Below are positions 1 through 8,791 of a stretch of DNA of 64,000 nucleotides, in pieces. How positions within the stretch are numbered: position 1 is the first letter of the stretch; every line of letters begins with the position of its first letter. A program made the translations under genes and the position numbers. Under the pieces are notes generated by a model that searched no databases, was not told where the DNA came from, and was given only the letters and a program-made list of their open reading frames with translations. The stretch is from assembly GCF_900207585.1 (NCBI RefSeq), contig NZ_OAOP01000001.1:620001-684000 (forward strand), in the 5' to 3' direction. The stretch is from Bacillus oleivorans (GTDB taxonomy: Bacteria; Bacillota; Bacilli; Bacillales; JC228).

Positions 1-174
1 TTTCATTTTTACACGATTAAACGCCCGCATTTAAAAGCAACGATGCTTGGATTAGGTTGTGACCTGCAGCCTGGGCTTCATCATCCCAACATGACGTTTA
101 ATCATGGAGCTTTAATGCATGGGGTTCAGATTTTAACGAAAGCGATTGTTGAGACATTAGGTGAAGGCAGGTAG
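1..174 (+). CDS. M20 family amidohydrolase/peptidase, C-terminal end (partial)
   Basis: The window opens inside this gene; only the last 57 residues are present. They contain the block [20 protein letters not shown], which resembles the C-terminal part of M20/M40 aminoacylase-type hydrolases, where a late histidine helps bind metal. It ends six bases before the GNAT gene, so the two are surely co-transcribed. In Geobacillus kaustophilus the same neighbourhood (M20 hydrolase, GNAT, N-succinylamino acid racemase) encodes D- to L-amino acid conversion, with the hydrolase removing succinate from the N-succinyl-L-amino acid. That exact substrate is inferred from context; the family call is fairly safe. 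Confidence 0.75.
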   Translation, partial: FHFYTIKRPHLKATMLGLGCDLQPGLHHPNMTFNHGALMHGVQILTKAIVETLGEGR

Positions 175-180
175 TAAAAG

Positions 181-1014
181 ATGAAGCAAACGATTGAAAT
201 TCGAAAATTAACATCGTTACAGGAAATGCGGCAGGTTGAAGAGCTCGAGGAACACATTTGGGGTTCACCAACTACCCCGCTTCATCAAACCCATACTGCT
301 GTAAAAAATGGCGGGATCATTGCAGGAGCTTATGATGGAGAGAAGCTCGTTGGGTTTCAATATAGCTTTCCGGGATATAAAAACGGCCAAGTCTATTTAT
401 GTTCCCATATGTTAGGGATCCACAGTGATTACCAAAAATCCGGGATCGGAGAGAAATTAAAGCATAAGCAGCGAGAATTAGCGATTGAAATGGGTTATTC
501 GTTTATTACTTGGACCTTTGATCCCTTATTAAGTGTGAATGCCTACTTAAATCTCCATAAACTCGGCGGAATTGCAGGCAGCTACTCTGAAAACCATTAT
601 GGCATGATGGACGATGCCCAAAATGCCGGGCTTCCCACTGACCGGTTTAAAGTAGAGTGGTGGATTAAAAGTAATTATGTAAATGAACATAAGCCTAAGA
701 ACTATGCGGTTGATTTTAACAGGATTCTCTTACAGACAAAAATCAATCAAGATGGTCTTCCTTATATAGTCGGGAAAAATGATGGAGTTGCTTTTGATCC
801 AACTGCGGATGGCTGGCTTGTTCCAATTCCTGCTGATTTTCAAAGCATCAAAAATAGCGACTTTGAATTAGCGCTCGATTGGAGGATTAAGACAAGAGAA
901 GTGTTTCAAGGTTTATTGGCCCAAGGGTTTGTCGGAGAGGACCTTATTCGCCATCCTGAAAAACATGTTAGCTATTATCGTTTTTCATTACGTAATCATT
1001 TAGATATAAAGTAG
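181..1014 (+). CDS. GNAT family N-acyltransferase, probable D-amino acid N-succinyltransferase
   Basis: A 277-residue protein of the COG3375-type GNAT group. The acyl-CoA binding motif lies near residues 78-95 (LGIHSDYQKSGIGEKLKHKQ), followed by the TWTFDPL segment typical of this subgroup. It lies six bases after the M20 hydrolase and 15 bases before the racemase. In the described Geobacillus pathway the GNAT member succinylates a D-amino acid using succinyl-CoA, the racemase inverts it, and the hydrolase frees the L-amino acid. The acyl donor and acceptor here are inferred from this gene order, not from residues in the protein. Confidence 0.8.
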   Translation: MKQTIEIRKLTSLQEMRQVEELEEHIWGSPTTPLHQTHTAVKNGGIIAGAYDGEKLVGFQYSFPGYKNGQVYLCSHMLGIHSDYQKSGIGEKLKHKQRELAIEMGYSFITWTFDPLLSVNAYLNLHKLGGIAGSYSENHYGMMDDAQNAGLPTDRFKVEWWIKSNYVNEHKPKNYAVDFNRILLQTKINQDGLPYIVGKNDGVAFDPTADGWLVPIPADFQSIKNSDFELALDWRIKTREVFQGLLAQGFVGEDLIRHPEKHVSYYRFSLRNHLDIK

Positions 1015-1029
1015 GAGGAGCAAGAAGCC

Positions 1030-2145
1030 ATGACAATTCCAATATCACAAATTATTTTGCATAAACTTCGTATGAATTTAAAAAGCCCGTTTTCAACTAG
1101 TTTTGGCACCTTTCAGGAAAAGGATTTTTTTATCGTAGAAATGATTGACCAGGATGGCAACCAGGGTTTTGGTGAATCAGTCGCCTTTTCAAGCCCTTGG
1201 TACAGTGAAGAAACGGTGGGAACCAATCAGCATGTGATCGAGGATTTTTTAATTCCATTATTACAAAAGCATCCGGTATCTCATCCGGATGAAGTGACTA
1301 AAGTTTTCGCACCGATTCGCCGAAACAATATGGCGAAAGCTGCATTAGAAGGGGCGGTTTGGGATATATATGCGAAACGAAACGAGACGACACTGGCCAA
1401 AGCATTAGGCGGTGAGAAAAAAGAGATAGAAGTTGGGATCAGCATTGGCATTCAGCCTTCTGTAAAAGATCTGCTTAACACGATTGAGTGGGCGGCAGAA
1501 GAAGGATACAAGCGGATGAAAATTAAAATTAAGCCAGGCTGGGACGTTGATGTTTTACGTGAAGTAAGAAAGCACTTCCCGACTCTCCCAATAATGGCAG
1601 ATGCGAATTCCGCTTATACATTGAAGGATATTGACCATTTAAAACAATTGGACGAGCTTGAGTTAATGATGATTGAACAGCCGCTTGAGCATGATGATAT
1701 CGTAGACCATGCATTATTACAAAAAGAACTTGAAACGCCAGTCTGCCTGGATGAAAGTATTCACTCGTTTGACGATGCACGCAAGGCAGTCGAACTGGGA
1801 AGCTGTAAAATCATCAATATCAAAATTGGACGAGTTGGCGGGTTAACCGAGTCAAAAAGGATTCATGATTATTGTAAAGCTAACAACATTGCCGTCTGGT
1901 GCGGCGGAATGCTAGAAGCAGGTGTTGGCAGAGCTCATAATATTGCCCTTACAACGCTAGATCAATTTATTCTGCCTGGTGATACGGCAGGCTCCTCTCG
2001 TTATTGGGAAAAAGACATTATCGAACCAGAAGTTGTCGCGAAAAACGGAATGATTAAAGTACCTGATACGCCTGGCATTGGATATGAAATCAATCGTCAG
2101 GCCCTAGAGGACTTTACGATTTCAAAGAAGGTGTTCACGCTATAA
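1030..2145 (+). CDS. menC: N-succinylamino acid racemase / o-succinylbenzoate synthase family
   Basis: Enolase-superfamily enzyme of 371 residues. All catalytic positions of the NSAR/OSBS group are visible: K164-x-K166 in MKIKIKPG, metal ligands D191 (ADANS), E216 (IEQP) and D241 (LDES), and the opposite-face lysine K265 (IKIGRVGG). Both lysines are needed for two-base racemisation. The start follows a strong AGGAGGA site. Members of this branch often do both menaquinone-related OSBS chemistry and N-succinylamino acid racemisation. Because it sits with a GNAT and an M20 hydrolase rather than with other men genes, racemisation in D-amino acid salvage is the more likely role. Confidence 0.88.
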   Translation: MTIPISQIILHKLRMNLKSPFSTSFGTFQEKDFFIVEMIDQDGNQGFGESVAFSSPWYSEETVGTNQHVIEDFLIPLLQKHPVSHPDEVTKVFAPIRRNNMAKAALEGAVWDIYAKRNETTLAKALGGEKKEIEVGISIGIQPSVKDLLNTIEWAAEEGYKRMKIKIKPGWDVDVLREVRKHFPTLPIMADANSAYTLKDIDHLKQLDELELMMIEQPLEHDDIVDHALLQKELETPVCLDESIHSFDDARKAVELGSCKIINIKIGRVGGLTESKRIHDYCKANNIAVWCGGMLEAGVGRAHNIALTTLDQFILPGDTAGSSRYWEKDIIEPEVVAKNGMIKVPDTPGIGYEINRQALEDFTISKKVFTL

Positions 2146-2167
2146 AAAATAACAGGGAGATGAGACC

Positions 2168-3319
2168 ATGAATAAATTTATGAATGGTGCTTTCGGAAGG
2201 ATGATCCTTCCGGGCATCATCCTCCAATCGGTTTTAATCGGTGGCGGTTTTGCCACAGGAAGAGAAATTGTAGAATATGGTGCAAAATACGGAGCACTCG
2301 GCTGGCTCGGCGGGATCGGAATTTTTATTGGCTTTACAGTCATGGCTATCCTTTCCTTTGAATTGGCAAGAATGTACAAAGCTTTTGATTATCGCAGTCT
2401 ATTGCAAGCTGTTATCGGGAAATTTTGGATGCTATTCGACATATTATACCTCTTGCTTGCGATTATTATCATAGCCGTTATGGCTTCAGCTACGGGAGAA
2501 ATATTAAATAGTACACTCGGTTTTAACTATTGGGCAGGAGTTATCTCTATAACTGTTTTAGTAGGAGTCTTGAACTTCTATGGTGCAGGATTAATAGAAA
2601 AATTCAAAACATTCGGAACAGCGGCGTTGTTTATTGGTTATATAATCTTTAGTATTTTAGTTGTGTCAAATACTTGGGACCATGCGCAACAGGTGTTTGC
2701 TTCAGGAGATACAAGTTACGTTGGCGGTGATGTCAGCATCTTAGCTATATTGTGGAGCGGAATCCTCTATGTTGGATATAACCTCGCTGTATATCCGGCC
2801 GCCCTCTTTACTGTAAAAAGACAAAAATCGAGAAAAGATACGGTCATTGCTGGGATTGTCGCAGGTGTTTTAATGACAGTACCTTGGTTTTTAACATATG
2901 TAAGCATTATGGGATTCTATCCTTCCGAAGATGTCCTGGCAAATGCAGTACCATGGCTTGTGATGCTGGATGGCTACGGTTCATGGGTAGTGATTCTTTT
3001 TGGGGTTGTCGTTGGCTGGACCCTGATTGAAACAGCGACAGGCATGATTCACGCCTTTATCGATCGCGTCAACTCTCATATGGAAGAGCGAAAAGGGACA
3101 TCCTTAAATAAAAAACAAAATGCGATGATTGCAATAGGAGCATTAGTTTTAGCTATTTTGTTCTCTAAAATTGGCATCATTAATCTAATTTCAATCGGCT
3201 ATACATGGCTGGCATATGGAATGATTGCTGTCTATGCGATTCCGTTCTTAACGATTGGAGTCATTCGGATCATTAAAAATAAAGAAAAAACCGATCAGGA
3301 AGATTCAGCGGTTGCGTAA
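2168..3319 (+). CDS. YkvI family membrane transporter
   Basis: A polytopic membrane protein of 383 residues with about ten to eleven hydrophobic segments. The start region, ILQSVLIGGGFATGREIVEY, has the broken-helix glycine pattern of the APC/LeuT-fold group and is characteristic of the YkvI family. It follows the racemase by 22 bases, has its own GGGAGATGAG site, and is the last gene before a terminator. Its position suggests it carries the D-amino acid or an N-acyl derivative used by the three upstream enzymes. The substrate is inferred; YkvI proteins are largely uncharacterised. Confidence 0.82.
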   Translation: MNKFMNGAFGRMILPGIILQSVLIGGGFATGREIVEYGAKYGALGWLGGIGIFIGFTVMAILSFELARMYKAFDYRSLLQAVIGKFWMLFDILYLLLAIIIIAVMASATGEILNSTLGFNYWAGVISITVLVGVLNFYGAGLIEKFKTFGTAALFIGYIIFSILVVSNTWDHAQQVFASGDTSYVGGDVSILAILWSGILYVGYNLAVYPAALFTVKRQKSRKDTVIAGIVAGVLMTVPWFLTYVSIMGFYPSEDVLANAVPWLVMLDGYGSWVVILFGVVVGWTLIETATGMIHAFIDRVNSHMEERKGTSLNKKQNAMIAIGALVLAILFSKIGIINLISIGYTWLAYGMIAVYAIPFLTIGVIRIIKNKEKTDQEDSAVA

Positions 3320-3326
3320 ATAATGA

Positions 3327-3360
3327 GGGCAGGGGGGATTCCCCTGTCTTTCTTTTTTAA
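3327..3360 (+). terminator. Rho-independent terminator of the NSAR operon
   Basis: A GC-rich hairpin (GGCAGGGG paired with CCCCTGTC, loop GATT) is followed by TTTCTTTTTT, eight bases after the permease stop codon. Confidence 0.8.
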
Positions 3361-3390
3361 GAGAATGATAGGGTAACCCTGGTTGGGTTC

Positions 3391-3870
3391 TATCGGTCAA
3401 AAATGGTGTCTACAGGTCAAAATCCTGTTCTATCAGTCAAAATTGGTGTCTACGGGTCAAAATCCTGTTTTATCAGTCAAAATTTGTGTCTACGGGTCAA
3501 AATCGAGATTCTATCGGTCAAATCCGCAGTTCTATCGGTCAAATCCGTAGTTCTATCGGTCATAATCCCGATCTATCGGTTAAAATCAGTTTCTACGAGT
3601 CATAATCCCGATCTATCGGTCAAAATTTGTGTCTACGGGTCAAAATCGAGATTCTATCGGCCAAATCCGCAGTTCTATCGGTTATAATCCCGATCTATCG
3701 GTCAAAATTTGTGTCTACGGGTCAAAATCTAGATTCTATCGGTCAAATCCGCAGTTTTATCGGTCATAATCCCGATCTATCGGTCAAAATCAGTTTCTAC
3801 GAGTCATAATCCAGTTTTATCAGTCAAAATCGCTTCGTATCAGTCAAAATGCTTGCTATGAGTCAAAAAC
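3391..3870 (+). repeat. Intergenic phased array, family A (copy 1)
   Basis: About 24 direct units with the core TATCGGTCAAAATC or the variant TACGGGTCAAAATC. Unit starts are 20 or 21 bases apart (for example 3391, 3411, 3431, 3451, 3471, 3491, 3512, 3533, 3554, 3574). From 3634 a four-unit block of 82 bases is repeated almost exactly at 3716, which shows recent block duplication. It fills the gap between the YkvI terminator and the next gene. A second copy of the same family lies at 38226-38600. Open frames inside it are a side effect of the period. Confidence 0.93.
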
Positions 3871-3983
3871 ATAGTCCACATCATTCTAAATTCGAGAACC
3901 AGAACCTGTCCAAACATAACGGAACCAACCCTTTCATATATATGAAACAGGCTGTTAAACCCTCAAACAACAAGGAGAAGTGT

Positions 3984-4439
3984 ATGCGCAAAAGAAGAAA
4001 GAAGGGTTGGTTGTTTGTCCTTTTGTTAGGACTTGTCATGGTTGTAGGAGTTTTCGGAGTCTCGACATTTGGAGCCAACAGTCCAGAAGAAGTCGTCGAG
4101 TTATTTTATGAGTATGAACAAGAAGGGGACTTCGGCGATGCCTGGGAACTGTTCCATTCAGAAATGAAAAAACGATTTAATAAAACAGACTATATTCAGA
4201 CAAAAAATCATGTGTTTCTGGGCCACATGGAAGTCGACACCTTTGATGTTAAAATTGGGGATACAGACAAACTTAACAGATGGAGATTTGGCAAGGACGG
4301 TCCCGTTTTTCAACATGTTTATCAGGTCGAGGTCATTCTTACTTATAAAAGCCAGTTCGGCTTATTTGATATGGTGTTTTACTGTTACACTGTGGAAGAA
4401 GACGGGGAATGGAAGGTATTGTGGGATTATAATTATTAG
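3984..4439 (+). CDS. Hypothetical membrane-anchored protein
   Basis: I do not recognise a named family. The 151-residue product has a basic start (MRKRRKKGW), one membrane segment at about residues 9-29, then an extracytoplasmic domain with the pattern of small NTF2-like or DUF4878-like folds (EEVVELFYEYEQEGDFGDAW, later a TYKSQFGLFDMVFYCYTVEEDGEWKV strand region split by a turn). The ATG at 3984 is chosen because AAGGAGAAG lies just upstream; the longer in-frame opening from 3849 would be encoded by the repeat array. It sits alone between arrays of family A and family B. Confidence 0.65.
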   Translation: MRKRRKKGWLFVLLLGLVMVVGVFGVSTFGANSPEEVVELFYEYEQEGDFGDAWELFHSEMKKRFNKTDYIQTKNHVFLGHMEVDTFDVKIGDTDKLNRWRFGKDGPVFQHVYQVEVILTYKSQFGLFDMVFYCYTVEEDGEWKVLWDYNY

Positions 4440-4490
4440 ATGGGAGAGGTGCTTGCTGGGGAGTACCTCTTTTTGTTTTGGGGAGGCAGG

Positions 4491-4692
4491 AATGCACGAA
4501 ATCCGGAGAGGAATGCACGAAATCAGGGAGAGAATGCACGAAACCCGGAGAGAAATGCACGAAACCAGGCAGAGGAATGCACGAAACCAGGCAGAGAATG
4601 CACGAAATCGGGCAGAGAATGCACGAAATCCGGAGAGAAATGCACGAAACCAGGGAGAGAATACATGAATTCCGGAGAGGAATGCACGAAAC
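4491..4692 (+). repeat. Intergenic phased array, family B (copy 1)
   Basis: Ten direct units with the core ATGCACGAAATC followed by a purine-rich CGGAGAGA spacer. Starts of TGCACGAA lie at 4493, 4514, 4535, 4556, 4578, 4599, 4620, 4641, 4662 (degenerate) and 4683: a 21-base period with one 22-base step. The same core recurs in opposite orientation at 60700-60820. The array begins about 50 bases after the stop of the upstream gene. Confidence 0.92.
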
Positions 4693-4765
4693 CAGGCAGC
4701 ATATTTTTAACCTAACAAATTTGAGTTAAAATAGAAGTAAATCGAGGAACGGAGAGTTACAAAAA

Positions 4766-5578
4766 ATGAAAAAGCCTTTGATATCAGTAATTATCCCAAC
4801 CTTTAACCGTTTAGGTCCTTTATCTGAGCTGGTTGAATCGCTTTTCAGACAAACGTTTCAGGATTTCGAAATTATTATTGTGAATGATCAGGGGGAGCCG
4901 GTTGACCGGATCCAATCGCTTTACCCTGAACTGCAAATAAAAATTTTAACTCCAGCAAAAAAGCTCCACCATGTTGGCTGCCGGAATGAGGGACTCGCCT
5001 GTACGGAGGGGAGCTTCATTATGCTTTGTGATGATGACGATTTTGTCGTTCCTGACCACTTAGAACAAATGGCAGATGCGATCCAAGATGCTGACTTTGT
5101 TTATACGGATGTTGAAATGGTTGATTTTATAACAGATAATGGGGTTCGCTGCCCTCATTCACGAACGGTATTTGCTTACGAATGGGATCGAGAGCTGGTA
5201 CGGAAGTTTAATCCATATATCTCATCTGGATCTTTGTATCGAAAAGAGATCCACCAGCAAATCGGCAGCTTTGATGAAGAAGTGCATAACTATTGGGATT
5301 GGGACTTCTTTTTGCGAGTGATCGAAAGCGGTTTAAAAATAAAGAAACTGCCCGCCGCGAATACTATTTATGCTTTTACCCCCGATGGAAGCAATATATC
5401 AGCAGGATTAAATGAAAAGAGACAAACCTACCTGCAGAAGTTTTCTGAAAAGCACAATCTGGGCAGTTTATCTCAGGAGAATTTTTGGACAATGATGGAT
5501 CGTCCATTTGTAAAAACTAAAAGATCACAATCGAAAATCGTATGGGATGGGAAGCCGATGATTTATCGGGGGCGATAA
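4766..5578 (+). CDS. Glycosyltransferase family 2
   Basis: A 270-residue GT-A fold glycosyltransferase. The nucleotide-sugar binding start PLISVIIPTFNRLGPL and the VNDQGEP segment are followed by the metal-binding acidic motif CDDDDF at about residues 90-95 and a later WDWDFFLRV acceptor-side motif typical of the family. There is no membrane segment, so it should act at the cytoplasmic face on a wall or capsule precursor. GGAACGGAGAG precedes the ATG. It is monocistronic between a family B array and a terminator. The sugar donor and acceptor cannot be told from sequence. Confidence 0.87.
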   Translation: MKKPLISVIIPTFNRLGPLSELVESLFRQTFQDFEIIIVNDQGEPVDRIQSLYPELQIKILTPAKKLHHVGCRNEGLACTEGSFIMLCDDDDFVVPDHLEQMADAIQDADFVYTDVEMVDFITDNGVRCPHSRTVFAYEWDRELVRKFNPYISSGSLYRKEIHQQIGSFDEEVHNYWDWDFFLRVIESGLKIKKLPAANTIYAFTPDGSNISAGLNEKRQTYLQKFSEKHNLGSLSQENFWTMMDRPFVKTKRSQSKIVWDGKPMIYRGR

Positions 5579-5603
5579 AAAATATTTCCTTATATCAAAT
5601 TAA

Positions 5604-5636
5604 GGACCTTTAATTACTATAAGGTCTTTTTTATTA
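5604..5636 (+). terminator. Rho-independent terminator after the GT2 gene
   Basis: The arms AAGGACCTT and AAGGTCTTT pair across an AT-rich loop, and a run of T follows. Confidence 0.7.
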
Positions 5637-5700
5637 CATTAAAATGACTATATGTTACAGAATGATTCCAAGTTTTTCATAGTTTAACTCTATTTCCCGA

Positions 5701-5729
5701 TAACTTTTTACGGAATTGAGTGATATAAT
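5701..5729 (+). promoter_or_regulatory. Extended -10 promoter
   Basis: TGATATAAT (5721-5729) is an extended -10 element. A poor -35 (TAACTT at 5701) stands 17 bases upstream. It lies about 30 bases before the start of the next gene. Confidence 0.5.
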
Positions 5730-5759
5730 GAACCCCGAGAATAGTTTAGGGGGATCAAT

Positions 5760-6326
5760 ATGTCAGAGATAAACATCAGTCCTCAAGAGAATGAGGCGGT
5801 TGAAATAAACAACAGCCGACGCAGCAAAAAGTCGCTTATTATCATCGGTATTATTGCTATTGTTGCGATTGCATTAATTTGGTTCTTTATTGATAAGAAG
5901 CAAGAAAATGATAGAATAGCATACCTAGATGAATTAGAGCAATACCATAACACCATGAATGATGTAAGAATGGAAATCATTGACGCCGCTGCTCTTGGTG
6001 AAGAAATGATGAATGAGTATGCATATGTGTGGAGCACTACGATCTATGATGATATGGTTGAAGTGGACGGACAATATTATTTTGACTTCAGTGAAGCCAT
6101 TTGGGCGCAGCAAGCCGTTTTCGAAGAAGAAGGAACAATGGGTGAAATGGAGGCCTATATCGAAAGTGTGGATACGATGATGGACGACCTGAATAATCCT
6201 CCAGCAGAATTTAAAGATGAATATGACCTATTTTTAGAAACGTATTTAGTCTTTAATGAATTTGCAGATTTGGCTATTTCCCCAGAGGGTTCATTAACGA
6301 GTTTAACGAAGAAAGAGATACTTTAA
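5760..6326 (+). CDS. Membrane-anchored hypothetical protein, probably frameshifted near its end
   Basis: An unrecognised protein with an N-terminal cytoplasmic stretch, one membrane segment at about residues 26-43 (SLIIIGIIAIVAIALIWFFI) and an acidic extracytoplasmic domain rich in helices. The GGGGGATCAAT site decides the ATG. The frame stops at 6326, but the preceding frame stays open from 6290 to a stop at 6413-6415 with the same acidic style (NEFNEERDTLTDELLRHYDE). A base lost from the G run at 6287-6289 would explain this. The natural product would then be about 218 residues. A sequencing error or a true mutation cannot be separated here. Confidence 0.6.
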   Translation: MSEINISPQENEAVEINNSRRSKKSLIIIGIIAIVAIALIWFFIDKKQENDRIAYLDELEQYHNTMNDVRMEIIDAAALGEEMMNEYAYVWSTTIYDDMVEVDGQYYFDFSEAIWAQQAVFEEEGTMGEMEAYIESVDTMMDDLNNPPAEFKDEYDLFLETYLVFNEFADLAISPEGSLTSLTKKEIL

Positions 6327-6418
6327 CCGATGAACTTCTTCGTCATTACGATGAATTAGAGGTTAAGGTAGAGTACACGTTTGATAGAGAAGCTTTTGCA
6401 AAGGAATTAGAATAATAG

Positions 6419-6452
6419 AAAGGCGGGGAGATCAGCTTCCCGCCTTTTTTAT
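6419..6452 (+). terminator. Terminator between convergent genes
   Basis: AAAGGCGGGGAG and CTTCCCGCCTTTTTT form a strong GC stem with a T tail. On the opposite strand the stem is followed by only a short T run (CTTTC), so it acts mainly rightward. Confidence 0.85.
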
Positions 6453-6458
6453 ATACAG

Positions 6459-6965
6459 CTACTTATTAACTTCATACAAATAAAAAACATAATCGGTTGA
6501 TGGACCAGGATGTCCCATTTGGCGAAGCATCGCGGTCATATTGCCGCGGTGGTAAGTTCCGTGATTTACAATATGCGAGTAGAGCTCTGCATAAGTTGTT
6601 TCCAATGTACCGAAATGACGGTGATGAACGGTATGCTTAGCATGGGGATCATCCAATTGTTCGAGAAATTGTTTATAATCCTCCATTACCTCATCATACT
6701 CTGTTTCTAATTCTTCAAGGCTCATTTTATTTAATTTTTCAATGCGTTCTTCGCGAGATTCAATAATGGACTCGACGTCAATCCCTTTAATGGCAAACAG
6801 CCAGCCATAATCAACCATTAACATGTGGACGAGTACATGTTTTATGGAGGAAAAGACACTTTCAACTTTTTTGTCTATCAGTTCTTCTGGCAGTTCCTTT
6901 AAATGCTCGAAAAACTTTTGATTGGCCCATTGGTGATAGAGGTAAAGTTTTATTGTTGGATTCAT
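6459..6965 (-). CDS. DinB family protein
   Basis: A 168-residue four-helix protein of the DinB/YfiT group, whose members bind a metal through three histidines. Likely ligands are in HVLVHM (about residues 44-49), the HHRHFG region and the late HIVNHGTYHRG block (about residues 133-143). The family includes mycothiol- and bacillithiol-dependent transferases, but many members have no known reaction. A second DinB protein lies just upstream in the same direction, so the two may be co-transcribed. Confidence 0.85.
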   Translation of the reverse strand: MNPTIKLYLYHQWANQKFFEHLKELPEELIDKKVESVFSSIKHVLVHMLMVDYGWLFAIKGIDVESIIESREERIEKLNKMSLEELETEYDEVMEDYKQFLEQLDDPHAKHTVHHRHFGTLETTYAELYSHIVNHGTYHRGNMTAMLRQMGHPGPSTDYVFYLYEVNK

Positions 6966-6996
6966 TTTTTAACAGCTCCTCTTGAAAATATTGGAT

Positions 6997-7446
6997 TTAA
7001 TTCCGGAAAAATGTAACTTTTTCCACACCGGTCATACGGGCATAAACATAAAGTTGTCCCTTGTGATGGACTTCGTGGTCGTGAATGATTTTAAGATATA
7101 CCTTTCCTGGAAATTTGAAGTCAGAAATAGGGAAAGTGCGAACCGCTTCTAAATCTTCAGCTGTCAGGGAAGAGTAAGTGGCAGCTGTTTTTTCCGTTAA
7201 TAGATGAACAGCTTCACGGACTTCGGACATGGTTTTAAACTGGTATTTTTCAGGCTTTGAAAACTCCCCGGTTTTGGCCAAAGTAATAAATGTATCGGCC
7301 CATCCGGCAATATGTAAGGCAAGCTCGCCGAGTGACATGGCACCGTCCCAAGGCTTAAAGTCAGCGTCCTCTTCTTTCACTGTTTTTAACAATTCCTCCA
7401 AAATCCGACGGTGTTTTAACCAGTCTTTGAGGGATTTCTCTATCAT
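6997..7446 (-). CDS. DinB family protein
   Basis: Second DinB-type protein, 149 residues. The histidine pattern is HIAGWAD (about residue 46) and the late HDHEVHHKGQ block (about residues 122-131), which matches the metal site of the family. The ATG at 7446 is preferred to the in-frame ATG nine bases upstream because it is nine bases from AGGAAGG; the other would touch the site. Identity with its neighbour is low outside the histidine motifs, so they are distant paralogues rather than a fresh duplication. Confidence 0.82.
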   Translation of the reverse strand: MIEKSLKDWLKHRRILEELLKTVKEEDADFKPWDGAMSLGELALHIAGWADTFITLAKTGEFSKPEKYQFKTMSEVREAVHLLTEKTAATYSSLTAEDLEAVRTFPISDFKFPGKVYLKIIHDHEVHHKGQLYVYARMTGVEKVTFFRN

Positions 7447-7517
7447 TCCTATCATCCTTCCTATTTAGATATAAGGTTAATATAAATGATCTTCACTGAC
7501 AGATTTGGTCAGGTAAG

Positions 7518-8483
7518 TTAGATTTTTTGATAATGCTCTAACAAATTCTTGATTACAGTGACCATTTGTTCTTTTACCTCTTTAGGTTCAAGAATTTGAA
7601 TCGCGCGTCCGTATGGGAGCAATGAGTAGGGTAAGTAAAAGAGAGCTATGTCTTTTTTTAGTTTAAAATGTGCTTCCGTTTCAGTACCTTCTATAAAAGC
7701 AGGCCATAGGCTCCAATGAGATGAGAGTTCTTTAATGACCTGAGGATGTGCCTGAATTTTCACGGTGATGAATGTATCTTTGGCGTCTGAATCCGGGAGT
7801 AAGGATTTTAGAAAAAAGGAACGAACTGAAAAATTGGCAGGACGGTTGAATGTTAACTCGGTTTGCTTCAGATTGATAATGCGGTCAACACGGAAACTCC
7901 GAACTTCATCGCGCAGGTGACAATAGCCTACGATATACCATCTATTTTTCCAATGGACTAAGCCATAAGGATCTATGTTTCGTTCTGAAATAGTATTCAC
8001 GTGCCCCTTTTCGTATGACATAAAAAGAGTAATGCCTTTTGCAACGGCAGCTTCTAAAGTTTGCAATGTCGCTTCTAAGGAGGGGTCAGCAGGTGGCTGA
8101 ATCACATCGAACCCTTGCGTATGGCGGTTAATTAGGCTTTGTTGTGTTTCGTTGGTATAGCGGTTTAGTTTGGATATAGCCCGGTTTAGTACCTCACTAT
8201 AGGGATACCCTGATTCTTGCGCGTAAATCGCTGCATGATTCAGCGCCTTTTGTTCATCAATCTCAAAGAATAGCGGAGCCTCTGTGAAATCATGGAGCAA
8301 GCTGTAACCGCCATTATGGCCGGAATCTGCTATGATTGGAACACCGCTTGCACACAAGGAATCAATATAGCGGTAAACCGTACGGATATTAATTTCTAGG
8401 GAGTCTGCTATTTCCTTAGCCGTAATCCTCCTTCCACTCTTTAATAGCCACAAGATTGATAGCATCATAGAAGACTTAGACAT
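7518..8483 (-). CDS. YafY/WYL-domain transcriptional regulator
   Basis: About 321 residues: an N-terminal HTH_11 winged helix (residues about 2-60, with RRITAKEIADSLEINIRTVY) and a WYL domain from about residue 130, including the diagnostic block PYGLVHWKNRWYIVGYCHL and VRSFRVDRI. WYL domains are thought to sense nucleic acid or small ligands. It is transcribed divergently from the response regulator across the family E array and upstream of the DinB pair, so it could control those genes. The start is uncertain: ATG at 8483 or GTG at 8492. Confidence 0.87.
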   Translation of the reverse strand: MSKSSMMLSILWLLKSGRRITAKEIADSLEINIRTVYRYIDSLCASGVPIIADSGHNGGYSLLHDFTEAPLFFEIDEQKALNHAAIYAQESGYPYSEVLNRAISKLNRYTNETQQSLINRHTQGFDVIQPPADPSLEATLQTLEAAVAKGITLFMSYEKGHVNTISERNIDPYGLVHWKNRWYIVGYCHLRDEVRSFRVDRIINLKQTELTFNRPANFSVRSFFLKSLLPDSDAKDTFITVKIQAHPQVIKELSSHWSLWPAFIEGTETEAHFKLKKDIALFYLPYSLLPYGRAIQILEPKEVKEQMVTVIKNLLEHYQKI

Positions 8484-8539
8484 TCCAACCACATTCCTTT
8501 GGGGGATTTTTCCACTCTTCCATTATAAATCCCCCTTTG

Positions 8540-8727
8540 CCCACCTGTCACCCCAAGAACTTCGACGCCTGCCTGTCATGCCCCGACGAATTTTCGACAG
8601 GTACCTAGCACACCCCGAAGTTTATCGGCGTATTTTCGACAGGTACCTGTCACGTCTCGAAGTTTGTCGGTGGAATATCGACAGGTTACAGGCACGCCTC
8701 GAAACGCGACGAAGTTTGTCGAATGGC
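8540..8727. repeat. Intergenic array, family E (42-base period)
   Basis: TCGACAGGTACCTGTCAC-type units recur with TCGACAG at 8594, 8636 and 8678, exactly 42 bases apart. GAAGTTT(A/G)TCGG at 8617 and 8659 keeps the same period. The perfect palindrome CAGGTACCTG sits inside one unit, and inverted CCTGTCA halves occur at the left end. The element fills the divergent gap between the WYL regulator and the response regulator, so the promoters of both must lie in or beside it. A related GGCGTGCCAGGCACGCC palindrome is at 31339-31355. Confidence 0.85.
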
Positions 8728-8791
8728 AGGATTTCAAAAGAAAAGGAAGAATAGTATAAAAAGTGCTAGTTTGGATGAAGGAGGGTTTTGA

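Noticed and set aside
3403-3809. Repeat-rich frames between the YkvI gene and the next gene
   Set aside because: They are translations of the family A array.
4440-4729. Frames such as MHEIRRGMHETR-type repeats
   Set aside because: Product of the family B 21-base period, not protein-like and without a start site.
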